Shown: positions 44,313-55,571, numbered from the stretch's first letter. The stretch is DNA of 64,000 nucleotides from Aeromonas rivuli (GCF_000820045.1 NZ_CDBJ01000100.1:135086-199085), one strand, 5' to 3'. The notes: generated by a model not told the origin, from the letters alone. A program made the numbers and translations.

Positions 44313-45821
44313 TCAATCTTCCCGAGTCACACGCAGCACTTCTTCCAGGCTGGTCTGCCCCTGGAGCACCTTGTCGATACCGTCGCGGCGAATGCTGGGG
44401 GTGTGGGGGCGGATCAACCGCTCGATGGCGAGCTCACCGCTCGCACTGTGGACCGCCTCGCGTACCGCCTCATCGACCACCACCAGTTCATGGATGCCGG
44501 TCCGGCCACGGTAGCCGGTGTGGTTGCACTGTTCGCACCCCACCGGATGCCAGAGCTGACTGGCCCTGTCCAGGCCCTCGATGCGCATCAATGCCAGCTC
44601 TTGCTCCGTGACCGGACGCGCCTCCTTGCAGTCGGGACAGAGGGTACGTACCAATCGTTGCGCAAGCACCGCCAGCAGGGAGGAGGAGAGCAGGAAGGGC
44701 TCTATGCCCATGTCCCGCATCCGGGTGATGGCGCCGATGGCGGTATTGGTGTGCAGGGTCGACATCACCAGGTGGCCGGTGAGGGACGCCTGTACCGCTA
44801 TCTGGGCGGTATCCAGATCCCGGATCTCCCCCACCATGACCACGTCCGGATCCTGACGCAAGATGGCGCGCAGGCCACGGGCGAAGGTCATGTCGACCTT
44901 GGCGTTGACCTGGGTCTGGCCGACCCCTTCCAGGTCATATTCGATGGGATCCTCAACAGTGAGGATGTTGCGATCCCGGGAGTTGATCTCCGAGAGCGCC
45001 GCATAGAGGGTGGTGGACTTGCCCGAACCGGTCGGCCCCGTCACCAGAATGATGCCGTGGGGTTTGCGAATGAGCTCGCTGATGATGTTGCGATTGGCCA
45101 GCGTCATGCCGAGCTGCTTGAGCTCGAGGCGGATGTTGTTCTTGTCGAGCAGTCGCAATACCACCCGCTCGCCGTAGCTGGACGGCATGGTCGAGACCCG
45201 CACGTCCACCGCCCGGCCACCGATGCGCAATGAGATGCGGCCATCCTGAGGCAGGCGCTTCTCGGCGATGTCCATGCGCGACATGACCTTGATACGCGAC
45301 ACCAGCAAGGAGGCCAGCTTGCGATGGGGACGCAGGATCTCCCGCAGCACGCCATCGATGCGAAAACGGATCACCAGCACCCGCTCGAAGGTCTCGATGT
45401 GGATGTCGGACGCCTCCTCTTTTATCGCCTCGCTCAACATGGCGTTGATGAGGCGAATGATGGGCGCGTCGTCATCGGCGTCGAGCAAGTCCTCGCTCTG
45501 GGGCAGCTCTTCGGCCAGGGCGAAGAAGTCCATCTCGTTACCGAGATCTTCCATCAGCTGACGCGCCTCGGAGGAGTCGCGCTGGTAGTGGGCCATCAGC
45601 AACTGCTCGAACGCCTCACCCTCTATCTGCTCGACTGCGAAAGTGGCACCCGCCACCCGCTGCACCTCGAGCAGGGTCTGGGGGCTGACCCCGGGCCGGC
45701 AGATCAGCACGGGGGCACCGGCCCGCTCGGTCAGGATCACCCCGAAGTTGCGGGCAAAGGCGAAGGGCAGCTCGGGCAGGGGGGCCGACAGTTCGCTGCC
45801 ATCAAGCTGATAGGCCGCCAT
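44313..45821 (-). CDS. gspE: type II secretion ATPase E (ExeE)
   Basis: A 502-residue cytoplasmic hexameric ATPase that powers pseudopilus growth. Walker A is [13 protein letters not shown], the Asp box is [13 protein letters not shown], Walker B is [12 protein letters not shown], and the His box follows. A zinc-binding tetracysteine element (CPDC and CEQC about 30 residues apart) is near the C-terminus. The N-terminal domain docks on GspL. Its start overlaps the gspD stop by one base. Confidence 0.97.
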   Translation of the reverse strand: MAAYQLDGSELSAPLPELPFAFARNFGVILTERAGAPVLICRPGVSPQTLLEVQRVAGATFAVEQIEGEAFEQLLMAHYQRDSSEARQLMEDLGNEMDFFALAEELPQSEDLLDADDDAPIIRLINAMLSEAIKEEASDIHIETFERVLVIRFRIDGVLREILRPHRKLASLLVSRIKVMSRMDIAEKRLPQDGRISLRIGGRAVDVRVSTMPSSYGERVVLRLLDKNNIRLELKQLGMTLANRNIISELIRKPHGIILVTGPTGSGKSTTLYAALSEINSRDRNILTVEDPIEYDLEGVGQTQVNAKVDMTFARGLRAILRQDPDVVMVGEIRDLDTAQIAVQASLTGHLVMSTLHTNTAIGAITRMRDMGIEPFLLSSSLLAVLAQRLVRTLCPDCKEARPVTEQELALMRIEGLDRASQLWHPVGCEQCNHTGYRGRTGIHELVVVDEAVREAVHSASGELAIERLIRPHTPSIRRDGIDKVLQGQTSLEEVLRVTRED

Positions 45822-47854
45822 CAGGGCTTGCTCTGCACGAAGGGTTGCACGCTCGCTGCCGTGGCCTGCTGCTGGCTCTTCATGGCCTGGATCTGCCTCT
45901 GGACCTCGGGGGAGACCATGATGTCCTGGCCATATTCGGGTAACACCTGGCGCGGTGGCGAGGTGAGGTAGCCCTCTTGCGCCGCGCGATCCAGCTGCTC
46001 GGCCCGGAACAGGGTGTACTTGCTGCTGGAGATGCCGGAATAGACATTGGCATCCCGCAATATGGTCGGCCGGATGAAGATCATCAGGTTGCGTTTGGCC
46101 GTGGTGTTGGAGGTGGATCGGAACAGATAACCCAGCACTGGGATGTCGCCGAGGATGGGCACCTTGGAGACCTGCTCCTTGGTCTGCTCATCCATCAGAC
46201 CACCCAGCACCACGGTTTCGCCACTCTTCACCAGCACGGCGTTCTTGACGGTACGGGTGTCGAAGGTGGGGCCAAGATCGGCCGTACCCGCGGCCTGAGC
46301 CTGGGCGACGCTGGAGACCTCCTGCTCGATGTTGAGCAGCACGGAGTCCCCTTCGTTGATCTGGGGAGTGACCACCAGCTTGGTGCCCACCGTCTTGCGC
46401 TCTATGGTGTTGAAGATGTTGTCTCCCGAGGTGGAACTCTGGGAGCCGGTCTGTACCGGCACCTCCTGACCCACGTTGAACGACGCCTCCTTGTTGTCCA
46501 TGGTGACGATGCTCGGGGTCGAGAGGATATCGTTCTTGGTATTGGTGGAGAGCGCCGTCACCAGCATGGCCCAGTCCCCTTTGTAGAAACCGGCAGCCAT
46601 GCCACTGAAGCCACCCAGCAGGTTCTCCAGCCCCTCGGTATTGCCGTTGTCCTGGTAATCCTTGCCCGCGATGATGGCAGGCCCTATCGGCAAGCCGGTA
46701 TTGGTAAACTGGGTACCGCCGCCATTGGCATTGCCCCACTGCACCCCGAGATTGAGGCCATCGCCGTCCTGCACCTCGACGATGATGGCTTCGACCAGCA
46801 CCTGAGCACGGCGGATGTCGAGCTTGGCGATCACCTGTTCCAGCTCGGCCATGACGTCCGGTTGAGCGGTGATCACCAGGGCATTGGTGGTCTCATCCGC
46901 CGAGATGGCCAGCTGACCGCCGCCTATGCTGGTGCCAGCCGTGGCACCTGCAGCATTGCCCTTCTTGTCGGCCTCGATGCTGGAGCTGACGCCCTTGAGC
47001 ACATCCACCAGATCCTTGGCCTTGCCATATTTCAGGTAGAAGACCCGGGTATTGCCCTGACTCTGCAGATCCCGATCGAGCTGATGCACCATCTGTATGA
47101 TACGCGCCCGCGCCTTGGGCTCACCACTCACCACCACAGAGTTGGTGCGCTCATCCGCCACCACCTTGGGAGTGAGCTGGTAGCCGGCGTTGCCCCCCTG
47201 GGCCGCACCATCCTTGTTGAGGTTGCTCACCAGGCGCACCATCTCGCCAGCGGAGGCATATCTCAACTTGATGATGTCCACATCCTGATTGCCCGCCTTG
47301 TCGACCCGGCGCACCACCTCGACCAGGCGGTTGACCACGGCGGCGCGGCCGGTGATCAGCAGCACGTTGGAGGGCTCGTAATGCACCACGTTACCGCCGC
47401 CCGCGTTGTCATTGAGCTGACGCAGCAGGGGAGCAAGCTCGCGCACCGAGACATTGTGCACCGGGACCACCCGGGTCACCATCTCGTCGCCAATCCCGGG
47501 GTTACGGTCGTCGACCACGGGAATGGCCGAGGTCTTGGCGTCCTTGGCACGCACCACCTTGAGCACCCCGTTGTTCATGGGCACCACGGCGAAACCGTAC
47601 ACATCCAGCACGCTCAGGAAGAATTGGTAGTACTGATCCTCGTTGAGCAGATCGTAGCTGCGCACATTGATCTTGCCGCGCACTGATGGCTCTATGATTA
47701 TGGTTTTGTTGAGGTTTTTACCAACTGTGTTGATGAACTCTTCGATCTCTGCATTCTTGAAGCTGGCCGAATACTCGGTCGCCCAGACGGATCCCGTCAT
47801 CAGCAAGGCCGCCGCCACAGACGCCAGGCGCCAGCCTTTCCCTTTATTTCTCAT
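45821..47854 (-). CDS. gspD: type II secretion outer-membrane secretin D (ExeD)
   Basis: A 677-residue secretin. A signal peptide (residues 1-25, ending SVWA) is followed by N0 to N3 domains and the conserved pore domain with VPLLGD-type motif [15 protein letters not shown]. It forms the outer-membrane channel for folded exoproteins. ATG 47854 is chosen since [18 protein letters not shown] matches ExeD-type starts; an ATG seven codons earlier is possible. It lies 20 nt after gspC. Confidence 0.97.
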   Translation of the reverse strand: MRNKGKGWRLASVAAALLMTGSVWATEYSASFKNAEIEEFINTVGKNLNKTIIIEPSVRGKINVRSYDLLNEDQYYQFFLSVLDVYGFAVVPMNNGVLKVVRAKDAKTSAIPVVDDRNPGIGDEMVTRVVPVHNVSVRELAPLLRQLNDNAGGGNVVHYEPSNVLLITGRAAVVNRLVEVVRRVDKAGNQDVDIIKLRYASAGEMVRLVSNLNKDGAAQGGNAGYQLTPKVVADERTNSVVVSGEPKARARIIQMVHQLDRDLQSQGNTRVFYLKYGKAKDLVDVLKGVSSSIEADKKGNAAGATAGTSIGGGQLAISADETTNALVITAQPDVMAELEQVIAKLDIRRAQVLVEAIIVEVQDGDGLNLGVQWGNANGGGTQFTNTGLPIGPAIIAGKDYQDNGNTEGLENLLGGFSGMAAGFYKGDWAMLVTALSTNTKNDILSTPSIVTMDNKEASFNVGQEVPVQTGSQSSTSGDNIFNTIERKTVGTKLVVTPQINEGDSVLLNIEQEVSSVAQAQAAGTADLGPTFDTRTVKNAVLVKSGETVVLGGLMDEQTKEQVSKVPILGDIPVLGYLFRSTSNTTAKRNLMIFIRPTILRDANVYSGISSSKYTLFRAEQLDRAAQEGYLTSPPRQVLPEYGQDIMVSPEVQRQIQAMKSQQQATAASVQPFVQSKP

Positions 47855-47874
47855 GCGTGCACTACTCCGGATCA

Positions 47875-48741
47875 TTATTCTGACAAGCCGACATAGACGT
47901 CATACAGCTGTCCTTGCCGTTCGACTGTCACTGTCATCTCGGTGGCACTCGCCACCTGCTGCATTGCTTGCATCGCCTGAGCATTGTCGCGCAGGTCGAG
48001 CCCATTGATACTGACGGCCAGGTCATTGGCGACCAGGCCGAGCTGGTTAAAGAGTTCGGGATCCCGCCCAGGGTTGAGGCGATAGCCCGCCATGCGGCCA
48101 TCGACCCGGACCGGGGATATATTGAGGTAATCGGTGAGTTTGCCCGGATTGCTCATCAGCTCGCCACGCACCTCGCCCAACTTGTCTGTCGCGTTGCCCT
48201 TGGCCGGCAACGGCTTGCCGTACTCTTCACCATCGAGCATCAGGGTCTCATCACGACCGTTGCGCGCTATGATGACGCGATCGGCAAAAATCTGTCGCAG
48301 CCGGGCCTGGGTACCATCTATGTAGTCACCAATACCGTAGGAGTTCTGGGTGCCGTTATGGGCGATGATGGCGATGGATTTGGCGGCATTGGAGCTCGCC
48401 AGTACCCCGTTGAGCTGGGCATTGAGCTGGGTCTTGGGGGCATCGGCCGCCACCTGGGCTTGGGCCTGGATTTGCTCCGCACGACCAAACAGACCCAGGC
48501 GAGTGAGAGGCGCCAGGTCTGTACCTTGACTCGCCGTCTCCGCCACGCCCGTGCGGGGTTGCCAGGCCGTCTGCGGCTCCGGACTCGCCAAAGAGAACAG
48601 GCGCCAGGTCAAACCGGCGCACTGGTGAGCCAGCAGCAGCAAGAGTCCCCAGAACAACCAGTGGCTGAGACGGGCAAGGGGCAGCCGCTTGCCCTGGGCA
48701 AGCAAGGCAGACAGCAAGTCATCCCTGAACGGTAGCGTCAT
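47875..48741 (-). CDS. gspC: type II secretion protein C (ExeC)
   Basis: A 288-residue bitopic inner-membrane protein: a membrane helix near residues 27-43, a homology region (about 95-185) that binds the secretin N0 domain, and a C-terminal PDZ-like domain. It selects substrates and links the two membranes. First gene of the operon, divergent from hslR over 186 bp. ATG 48741 is preferred to a TTG three codons upstream. gspA, gspB and the prepilin peptidase gene are not in this operon. Confidence 0.95.
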   Translation of the reverse strand: MTLPFRDDLLSALLAQGKRLPLARLSHWLFWGLLLLLAHQCAGLTWRLFSLASPEPQTAWQPRTGVAETASQGTDLAPLTRLGLFGRAEQIQAQAQVAADAPKTQLNAQLNGVLASSNAAKSIAIIAHNGTQNSYGIGDYIDGTQARLRQIFADRVIIARNGRDETLMLDGEEYGKPLPAKGNATDKLGEVRGELMSNPGKLTDYLNISPVRVDGRMAGYRLNPGRDPELFNQLGLVANDLAVSINGLDLRDNAQAMQAMQQVASATEMTVTVERQGQLYDVYVGLSE

Positions 48742-48867
48742 GTTTCTCAAAATAATTTTCTATCCAAGTCGGTCAGCCATTGTGTACGGCAATGGCGCCT
48801 GAGACAACTGACCTAAAGGGCAAGATGGTCAAAAATGCTCGTGCCATCACTCCAATGCAGCCCGGAT

Positions 48868-48896
48868 TCAACCCAGGGCCCCGGCTCTGGTATAAT
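48868..48896 (+). promoter_or_regulatory. candidate hslR promoter
   Basis: A perfect TATAAT at 48891-48896 is preceded 18 bp upstream by TTCAAC. It lies 31 bp before hslR. A heat-shock sigma-32 promoter would be expected for this gene but I could not place one. Confidence 0.45.
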
Positions 48897-48927
48897 CGGT
48901 CACCATGTCACATCGTCGGAATCCGTC

Positions 48928-49326
48928 ATGAGCAAAGCCGTTTCGCCCGAATCCTCCCTGCGTCTGGACAAGTGGCTATGGGCCGCCCGCTTCTACAAGA
49001 GCCGCAGTCTGGCACGGGAGCAGATCGAAGGGGGTAAGGTGCACTATAACGGCCAGCGCAGCAAACCCGGCAAGGCGGTCGAGCTCGGCGCCCTGATCCG
49101 TTTCTGGCAGGGTCAGGATGAGCGGGAGGTGCGAGTGCTCACCCTGAGCGAGCAGCGCAAATCGGCCCCCCTCGCCCAACTGATGTATGAAGAGACCCCC
49201 GAGAGCCTCAAACGCCGGGCCGACAATGCCGAGGCGCGCCGCTTCAACAGCCAGTTTGCGCCTAGCCCCGAGCGTCGCCCCGACAAGCAGGAGCGCCGCC
49301 AGCTGATCCGGGTAAAGCAATACTGA
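48928..49326 (+). CDS. hslR: ribosome-associated heat shock protein Hsp15
   Basis: A 132-residue protein with an S4 RNA-binding domain (about residues 10-60; LRLDKWLWAARFYKSRSLA and the GGKVHYNGQRSKPG loop) and a basic tail. In E. coli Hsp15 rescues stalled 50S subunits bearing peptidyl-tRNA. ATG 48928 has TATAAT-driven leader upstream and no strong ribosome site; a longer in-frame extension is unlikely. hslO follows 102 bp later. Confidence 0.95.
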   Translation: MSKAVSPESSLRLDKWLWAARFYKSRSLAREQIEGGKVHYNGQRSKPGKAVELGALIRFWQGQDEREVRVLTLSEQRKSAPLAQLMYEETPESLKRRADNAEARRFNSQFAPSPERRPDKQERRQLIRVKQY

Positions 49327-49428
49327 CCTGAGTCCATGACCCCTGTATGACGACATGTACGCCAGAAAGTTCACACCCGACCCAAGATGCCGGGTGCCCA
49401 ACCTATTACCACCCCGAAGGAAGATGAG

Positions 49429-50313
49429 ATGAGTCACCAAGATCTGCTGTATCGCTATCTGTTTGAAGAGTACGAAGTGCGGGGTGAGCTGGTCCAGCTG
49501 GATAGCACCTATCGCCACGTGATCGAGGCGCAGAGCTATCCGGTTCAGGTACAACAGCTGCTGGGCGAACTGCTGGTCGCCACCAGCCTGCTCACTGCCA
49601 CCCTCAAGTTCGAAGGCTCCATTACCGTGCAATTGCAAGGGGATGGCCCGGTGCGTCTGGCCGTCATCAATGGCGACAACAACCAGCAGCTGCGCGGTGT
49701 CGCCCGTCATGAAGGGGAGCTGCCCAGCGATGGCAAACTGCAGAGCCTGATAGGTAACGGCCAGCTGGTCATCACCATCACCCCCGAGCAGGGTGAGCGC
49801 TATCAAGGCATCGTTGCCCTGGAGGCCGATACCCTGGCCGGCTGCCTGGAGCAGTATTTCGCCCAATCCGAACAGCTCGCCACCAAGCTCTGGATCCGCA
49901 CCGGACACCATGAGGGCCAACCCCGCGCCGCCGGCATACTGCTGCAGGAGCTGCCATCCCAGAGTGAGGATCACAGCATCGACTTCGACCACCTGACCCA
50001 GCTCACCAGCACCATCAAGGATGAAGAGCTGTTCGGTCTGGAGGCCGAAGAGATCCTCTATCGCCTCTATCACCAGGACAAGGTACGCGTGTTCGATCCC
50101 CAGGCCGTCGCCTTCCGCTGCACCTGCTCGCGGGAGCGCTGCGAGGGTGCCCTGTTGCAGGTAGAGAAGGCTGAAGTGCTGGAGATGCTGCAGGAGCAGG
50201 GCAAGATCGAGATGCACTGCGACTATTGCGGCGCCCAGTATCCCTTTGATGCGATCGATGTCGAAACCCTGTTCAGCGGGGCTCCCGGTAATGATACAAA
50301 CCAGTTACACTAA
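49429..50313 (+). CDS. hslO: redox-regulated chaperone Hsp33
   Basis: A 294-residue holdase activated by oxidation. The four zinc cysteines form CTC (FRCTCSRERC region) and CDYC near the C-terminus, the redox switch of the family. ATG 49429 follows GAAGGAAGATGAG and is preferred to an in-frame ATG at 49387. It should protect proteins from hypochlorite and peroxide damage, in line with the reactive-chlorine-like locus at 31 kb. A GAAA-loop terminator follows. Confidence 0.96.
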   Translation: MSHQDLLYRYLFEEYEVRGELVQLDSTYRHVIEAQSYPVQVQQLLGELLVATSLLTATLKFEGSITVQLQGDGPVRLAVINGDNNQQLRGVARHEGELPSDGKLQSLIGNGQLVITITPEQGERYQGIVALEADTLAGCLEQYFAQSEQLATKLWIRTGHHEGQPRAAGILLQELPSQSEDHSIDFDHLTQLTSTIKDEELFGLEAEEILYRLYHQDKVRVFDPQAVAFRCTCSRERCEGALLQVEKAEVLEMLQEQGKIEMHCDYCGAQYPFDAIDVETLFSGAPGNDTNQLH

Positions 50314-50316
50314 ATG

Positions 50317-50338
50317 AAGGCGGGGAAACCCGCCTTTA
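50317..50338 (+). terminator. hslO terminator
   Basis: An 8-bp stem, AAGGCGGG and its complement, with a GAAA tetraloop, followed by a short T-tract, just past the hslO stop. Confidence 0.75.
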
Positions 50339-50461
50339 ACTTAAATAACAAAAAAATACCCTACTTTATAAAGTTTGATGAAGGTCGCTAAATTCTACTA
50401 CCTAAGTGGTAGAGTTGATGCCAGATAGAACCCTACACACCTCTGAACCCAGGAGAATACA

Positions 50462-52087
50462 ATGACAATAGTGGCAGAACCCACCCTGGCCCAACAGTTA
50501 CAACTGGAGCAATATGGCATCCATAACGCCGTAGAAATCCTGCGTAACCCCTCCTATGAGCAGCTTTTCACAGAAGAGACTCGCCCAGACCTGGAAGGAT
50601 TCGAACGCGGTACAGTAACTGAATTGGGCGCCGTCAATGTCAATACCGGTATCTTTACCGGCCGCTCCCCGAAAGATAAATATATCGTCAAGGACGCCAC
50701 TACCCAGAATACTGTGTGGTGGTCTGACCAGGGCAAGAACGATAACAAGGCACTGAGCCCGGAAGTCTGGTCACATCTAAAATCCCTGGTGACCAAACAG
50801 CTCAGTGGCAAGCGTCTGTTTGTCATCGATGGCTACTGCGGTGCCAACCCGGACACCCGTCTGGCGGTGCGTGTCATCACAGAGGTGGCCTGGCAGGCCC
50901 ACTTCGTCAAAAACATGTTCATCCGCCCCAGCGAGGCCGAGCTGAAGACGTTCAAGGCTGACTTCGTGGTGATGAACGGAGCCAAATGCACCAACCCGAA
51001 CTGGCAGGAGCAGGGTCTCAACTCCGAGAACTTCGTCGCCTTCAACCTCACCGAGAAGATCCAGCTCATCGGCGGCACCTGGTACGGTGGCGAGATGAAG
51101 AAGGGCATGTTCTCCATGATGAACTACTTCCTGCCCCTGCGCGGCATCGCCTCCATGCACTGCTCCGCCAACGTGGGTCAGGAGGGCGACGTGGCCATCT
51201 TCTTCGGCCTCTCCGGCACCGGCAAGACCACCCTCTCCACCGATCCCAAGCGTGCGCTTATCGGCGATGACGAGCACGGCTGGGATGACGACGGCGTGTT
51301 CAACTTCGAAGGGGGTTGCTACGCCAAGACCATCAAGCTCTCCAAGGAGGCCGAGCCGGACATCTTCAACGCCATCCGTCGCGACGCCCTGCTGGAGAAC
51401 GTGACCGTGGCCGAAGACGGCACCATCGACTTCGATGATGGTTCCCGCACCGAGAACACCCGGGTCTCCTACCCCCTCTATCACATCGAGAACATCGTCA
51501 AGCCGGTCTCCAAGGCCGGTCACGCCAACAAGGTGATCTTCCTGACGGCCGATGCTTTCGGCGTGCTGCCCCCGGTCTCCAAGCTGACCAAGGCACAGAC
51601 CAAGTACCACTTCCTGTCCGGCTTCACCGCCAAACTGGCCGGTACCGAGCGTGGCATCACAGAACCGACCCCGACCTTCTCCTCCTGCTTCGGTGCGGCC
51701 TTCCTCAGCCTGCACCCGACCAAGTACGGTCAGGAACTGGTCAAGCGGATGGAAGCATCCGGCGCCGAGGCCTACCTGGTCAACACCGGCTGGAACGGCA
51801 CCGGCAAACGCATCTCCATCAAGGACACCCGCGCCATCATCGACGCCATCCTGGATGGCTCCATCGAGCAGGCACAGACCAAGATGCTGCCCATCTTCAA
51901 CCTGGAAATCCCGACCGCCCTGCCCGGCGTCAACCCGGCCATACTGGATCCTCGCGATACCTATGCCGAGGTCGCCCAGTGGGATGAGAAGGCTCAGGAC
52001 TTGGGGATGCGCTTCATCAAGAACTTTGAACGCTTCACCGATAACGACGAAGGCAAACAGCTGGTAGCCGCAGGCCCTCAGCTGTAA
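50462..52087 (+). CDS. pckA: ATP-dependent phosphoenolpyruvate carboxykinase
   Basis: A 541-residue cytoplasmic enzyme making PEP from oxaloacetate and ATP for gluconeogenesis. The kinase-1a loop is [11 protein letters not shown], kinase-2 is [17 protein letters not shown], and [16 protein letters not shown] completes the adenine site. Length is that of E. coli PckA. ATG 50462 has CCAGGAGAA upstream. It faces the opposite reaction from ppc in this window. Confidence 0.97.
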   Translation: MTIVAEPTLAQQLQLEQYGIHNAVEILRNPSYEQLFTEETRPDLEGFERGTVTELGAVNVNTGIFTGRSPKDKYIVKDATTQNTVWWSDQGKNDNKALSPEVWSHLKSLVTKQLSGKRLFVIDGYCGANPDTRLAVRVITEVAWQAHFVKNMFIRPSEAELKTFKADFVVMNGAKCTNPNWQEQGLNSENFVAFNLTEKIQLIGGTWYGGEMKKGMFSMMNYFLPLRGIASMHCSANVGQEGDVAIFFGLSGTGKTTLSTDPKRALIGDDEHGWDDDGVFNFEGGCYAKTIKLSKEAEPDIFNAIRRDALLENVTVAEDGTIDFDDGSRTENTRVSYPLYHIENIVKPVSKAGHANKVIFLTADAFGVLPPVSKLTKAQTKYHFLSGFTAKLAGTERGITEPTPTFSSCFGAAFLSLHPTKYGQELVKRMEASGAEAYLVNTGWNGTGKRISIKDTRAIIDAILDGSIEQAQTKMLPIFNLEIPTALPGVNPAILDPRDTYAEVAQWDEKAQDLGMRFIKNFERFTDNDEGKQLVAAGPQL

Positions 52088-52105
52088 CAGCCCCACCGCA
52101 CTGCC

Positions 52106-52138
52106 ATACCGGTCAGCTCTGCTGGCCGGTATTTTTTT
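52106..52138 (+). terminator. pckA terminator
   Basis: An 11-bp stem starting ATACCGG with one G-T wobble, a five-base loop, and T7 on the plus strand. Confidence 0.88.
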
Positions 52139-52252
52139 GACCAACATCTGGCAATTGGTCCAGCGCCACCTTGCCTTGCCGGCGCGAGCGCGTTAGATTC
52201 AGCCAAACTTTATACAATATACAATTTTGCAACCTGCCCCCATGACACAACC

Positions 52253-52918
52253 ATGACGCCTATCTACAAGACCCGCACCCAGATGGTGATGGACAACCTC
52301 AGAGCCAGGATACTGCGCGGAGACTTCCCGGCCGGCGCCCCCTTGCGCCAGGACGCCATCGCCAAGGAGCTGGCGGTCAGCCGCATTCCGGTGCGGGAGG
52401 CCCTGATGCAGCTGGAGGCTCAGGGGCTGGTCAAGTTCGAACCCCATCGCGGCGCCGTGGTCACCCGACTCGATAGCGAGTCCGTGGCCGAGCTCTTTTA
52501 TTTGCGAGCCCTGCTGGAAGCCGATACCCTGTTTCACGCCGTCGATCTGATGACGGAGGAGACCTTCGTCAACGCCCAGGCCATTCTCGATCAGTTCGAT
52601 GCCGCACTCGAGTCAGGGACCCGGGTCGAGCATTGGGCCCAGCTCAATCACAGCTTCCATGCCACCCTCTATCAGGCCGCCAATCGCCCCCAGGCCATGG
52701 AGCTGATCGCCCAAATCAATCTGAGTTGCGACCGTTACGTGCGCTTCGAGCTGCTATTTGCCCAAGGTGGTGTAGACAAGGCGGAGCGCGAACATGCCGA
52801 ACTGCTGGCCCTGTGCCGGGCGAGGCGAAAACACGAGGCTGCCGTGCTGCTCAAGCAGCATATACAGGCGGCAGGCCTGTCCATCGGACAGATCCTCAGC
52901 CACGGTCAGCCCGGCTGA
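52253..52918 (+). CDS. GntR-family (FadR/FCD) regulator
   Basis: A 221-residue regulator with an N-terminal winged helix (DAIAKELAVSRIPVREALMQLE, about residues 35-57) and a helical FCD ligand domain with metal-site residues (LNHSFHATLY and a later HAELL). It precedes an Xaa-Pro aminopeptidase gene by 34 bp and probably shares its transcript, so it may sense peptide- or proline-derived metabolites; this is inference. Confidence 0.92.
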   Translation: MTPIYKTRTQMVMDNLRARILRGDFPAGAPLRQDAIAKELAVSRIPVREALMQLEAQGLVKFEPHRGAVVTRLDSESVAELFYLRALLEADTLFHAVDLMTEETFVNAQAILDQFDAALESGTRVEHWAQLNHSFHATLYQAANRPQAMELIAQINLSCDRYVRFELLFAQGGVDKAEREHAELLALCRARRKHEAAVLLKQHIQAAGLSIGQILSHGQPG

Positions 52919-52952
52919 ACCGCTCATCGAACAACTATCTGGCAATTACGAC

Positions 52953-54755
52953 ATGAACCATTTCGAGATCATTGAAACCCGCGTCGCCCAAGTCAGGACC
53001 ACCCTGGCCCAGCAGGAACTGGACGCGTTCATAGTGCCCCACGATGACGAACATCTGGGGGAGTACATTCCGGCCCACGCCGAGCGCCTGGACTGGCTGA
53101 CCGGCTTCAATGGCTCGGCGGGTCTGGCCATCATCCTGGCCAAGCAGGCCGCGCTCTTCGTCGATGGTCGCTACACTGTCCAGGCCCGGATGCAGACCCC
53201 GGCCCACCTCTTCAGCTTCTTGCACCTCAATGAGGATCCCCATGTCAGCTGGTTGGCGGATCAGCTTGAGCCGGGCAACCGGGTCGGCTTCGATCCCCGT
53301 CTGCACAGCCTGACCTGGTACCAGCATGCCAATGCCCAACTGGGCGAGCGCGGCATCACCCTCGTCGCCATCACCGACAATCCCGTCGACCAGCACTGGC
53401 TGGACCGTCCTGCCCCCGGCAAGCACCCCGTCATGTTCTACAGCGAAGAGCTGGCCGGCCAATCCAGCCAGGCCAAGCGCGAGCTGCTGGCGAGCGACCT
53501 GCGCAAGCGTGGTCTGGACGCCGTGCTGCTGACCCAGGCCGAGCCCATCAACTGGCTGCTCAACCTGCGCGGTCGCGATGTCGAGCGTCTGCCCGTGGTA
53601 CTGGGATTCGGTGTGCTCTATGCCAACGCCAGCATGGATTTCTTCGTCGATACCGACAAGCTCGACTGCATCGCCTTCAGCCAGCATGTGGGGCAGGATG
53701 TCTCCGTCTACCCCACCGACAAGTTGGGAGCCCTGCTCCAGCGCATCGGTGAAGATCAACAAAAAGTCCTGGCCGACCCCAACACCGCCAACGCCTGGGC
53801 CCAACTGACCATGGAAGAGGCGGGTGCCATCCTGGTCGCGGGTCAAGATCCCACCATGCTGCCCAAGGCCTGCAAGAACGAGACTGAGCTGACGGGCATG
53901 CGTGCCGCCCACCTGCGCGATGGCGTGGCCGTCACCCGTTTCCTCGCCTGGCTGGATCGCCTGATCGTCTCCGGTGAGTTCGACGGGGTCGATGAAGCCA
54001 GCCTGGCGGATCAGCTCGAAGGGTTTCGCAAGGAACAGCTGCACTATGTCGAACCCAGCTTCGACACCATTTCGGCGCTCGGTCCCAACGCCGCCATGTG
54101 CCACTACCGCCATACCAACGGGGTGCCGCGCGGCTTCGGTCAGGACGCCATCTATCTGGTCGACTCGGGGGCTCAATATCTGGACGGCACCACCGACATC
54201 ACCCGCACCGTCAAGGTGGGTGAGGTGACCGAGGAGCACAAGGCCATGTTCACCCGCGTGCTGCAGGGTCATATCGCCCTGGATCAGGCTCGCTTCCCGC
54301 GCGGCACCTCGGGCATCCAACTCGACGTGCTGGCCCGCATGCCGCTCTGGCAGGCCGGGTATAACTACGACCATGGTACCGGCCACGGTGTGGGCCACTT
54401 CCTGAGCGTGCACGAAGGCCCCCAGCGCATCGCGCCCAAGGGCAGTCTGGTACCGCTGATGCCGGGCATGGTGCTCTCCAACGAGCCCGGCTACTACCGG
54501 GAAGATGCGTTCGGCATTCGCTGCGAGAACCTGGAGATCGTGATCGAACTGCCCCGTCAGGGTGAGCTCGACATGCTGGGCTTCGAGCGACTGACCTATG
54601 TGCCGTTCGACATTCGCCTGATCGATCGCAGCCTGCTCAGCCAGGATGAGTTCCGCTGGATAAACGAGTATCATGCCGAGGTTTATCGTCGCTTGAGCCC
54701 CTTGCTGGAAGGCGAGGATCTCGCCTGGCTGGAGCAGGCCACCGACCTCATCTGA
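52953..54755 (+). CDS. Xaa-Pro aminopeptidase, long M24 form
   Basis: A 600-residue M24B aminopeptidase of the long, eukaryote-like three-domain type. The catalytic domain (about residues 310-540) has the metal ligands in DSGAQYLDGTTDITRT, GHGVGHFLSVHEGP and SNEPGYY. It would remove N-terminal residues preceding proline. ATG 52953 is preferred to an earlier start inside the GntR gene. It is longer than E. coli PepP (441 residues). Confidence 0.93.
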   Translation: MNHFEIIETRVAQVRTTLAQQELDAFIVPHDDEHLGEYIPAHAERLDWLTGFNGSAGLAIILAKQAALFVDGRYTVQARMQTPAHLFSFLHLNEDPHVSWLADQLEPGNRVGFDPRLHSLTWYQHANAQLGERGITLVAITDNPVDQHWLDRPAPGKHPVMFYSEELAGQSSQAKRELLASDLRKRGLDAVLLTQAEPINWLLNLRGRDVERLPVVLGFGVLYANASMDFFVDTDKLDCIAFSQHVGQDVSVYPTDKLGALLQRIGEDQQKVLADPNTANAWAQLTMEEAGAILVAGQDPTMLPKACKNETELTGMRAAHLRDGVAVTRFLAWLDRLIVSGEFDGVDEASLADQLEGFRKEQLHYVEPSFDTISALGPNAAMCHYRHTNGVPRGFGQDAIYLVDSGAQYLDGTTDITRTVKVGEVTEEHKAMFTRVLQGHIALDQARFPRGTSGIQLDVLARMPLWQAGYNYDHGTGHGVGHFLSVHEGPQRIAPKGSLVPLMPGMVLSNEPGYYREDAFGIRCENLEIVIELPRQGELDMLGFERLTYVPFDIRLIDRSLLSQDEFRWINEYHAEVYRRLSPLLEGEDLAWLEQATDLI

Positions 54756-54776
54756 TTGCAGTCAGCCTCATAAAAG

Positions 54777-54797
54777 CAGGGCCTCATGGCCCTGTTT
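54777..54797 (+). terminator. terminator after the Xaa-Pro aminopeptidase gene
   Basis: A 7-bp stem, CAGGGCC and its complement, loop TCAT, then TTTCGTTTC. Confidence 0.7.
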
Positions 54798-54928
54798 CGT
54801 TTCTTGCCCCCGGCAGCCACATAGACAACGCCACACTTACCGCCACCTCGCCACCGCTTGAATCCCCTCTCGACTAGGGCTACCCTTGCCGACCATTTCT
54901 CGCGCACTCGCCAACCAGCGGAGCCCCA

Positions 54929-55390
54929 GTGACCCCGACCCTCAGACTTGCCACCCCGGCCGACATGCATGCCATCTGGCAGATTGAATCCCAGGTATTC
55001 GGCGACGCCGTCTACCCCGACTTCTTCTTTCGCCAGGCCATGGATCTGTGGCCCGAACTGCTGCTGGTCGCCGAACGCGAGGGGCAGTTGCTCGGCTACG
55101 GCTTGGGGGGCGTGGGACAGCACAGAACCCAGGGCTGGCTGCTCTCCCTGGCGGTCCTGCCCCAGGCCCGCGGGCTCGGACTGGCCAAAGCCATCATCGA
55201 CAGTCTGGAGCAAGCACTGCTGGCGCAAGGTTGCCTGCAGGTGCGACTGACCGTCGATCCGGCCAATCCGGCCAGGCGCCTCTATGAGCGGCTCGGCTAT
55301 CGCGAGCTGGCGCTGGAGCCCGCCTACTTCGGACCGGGGGAGGATAGGTGCCTGCTCGAGCACCAGCTAGTCCCATCACCCTCCCCATAA
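54929..55390 (+). CDS. RimI-like GNAT acetyltransferase
   Basis: A 153-residue acetyltransferase. The acetyl-CoA loop is LPQARGLGLAKAII (about residues 75-88), and LTVDPANPARRLYERLGYREL is the RimI-type ending. The start is GTG 54929, the only in-frame start at the proper position, with GGAG upstream. It is a single-gene unit between two terminators. The substrate is unknown. Confidence 0.88.
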   Translation: MTPTLRLATPADMHAIWQIESQVFGDAVYPDFFFRQAMDLWPELLLVAEREGQLLGYGLGGVGQHRTQGWLLSLAVLPQARGLGLAKAIIDSLEQALLAQGCLQVRLTVDPANPARRLYERLGYRELALEPAYFGPGEDRCLLEHQLVPSPSP

Positions 55391-55571
55391 CAGGCAGTAG
55401 AGCGCGATCCGACAGAGGCTGACGGAGCTATGCCAAAACCCTGCCAAGACCTCGGAGTGAGCCAGCTTGGATACAACATACTTGGTTACACTTTGAGGGT
55501 GCCATCATGGTGAAGAGAGGGGTAGAGTGACCCAGGATGCCCAATTTGTAGTCAAATTCAGGAGAACCATT

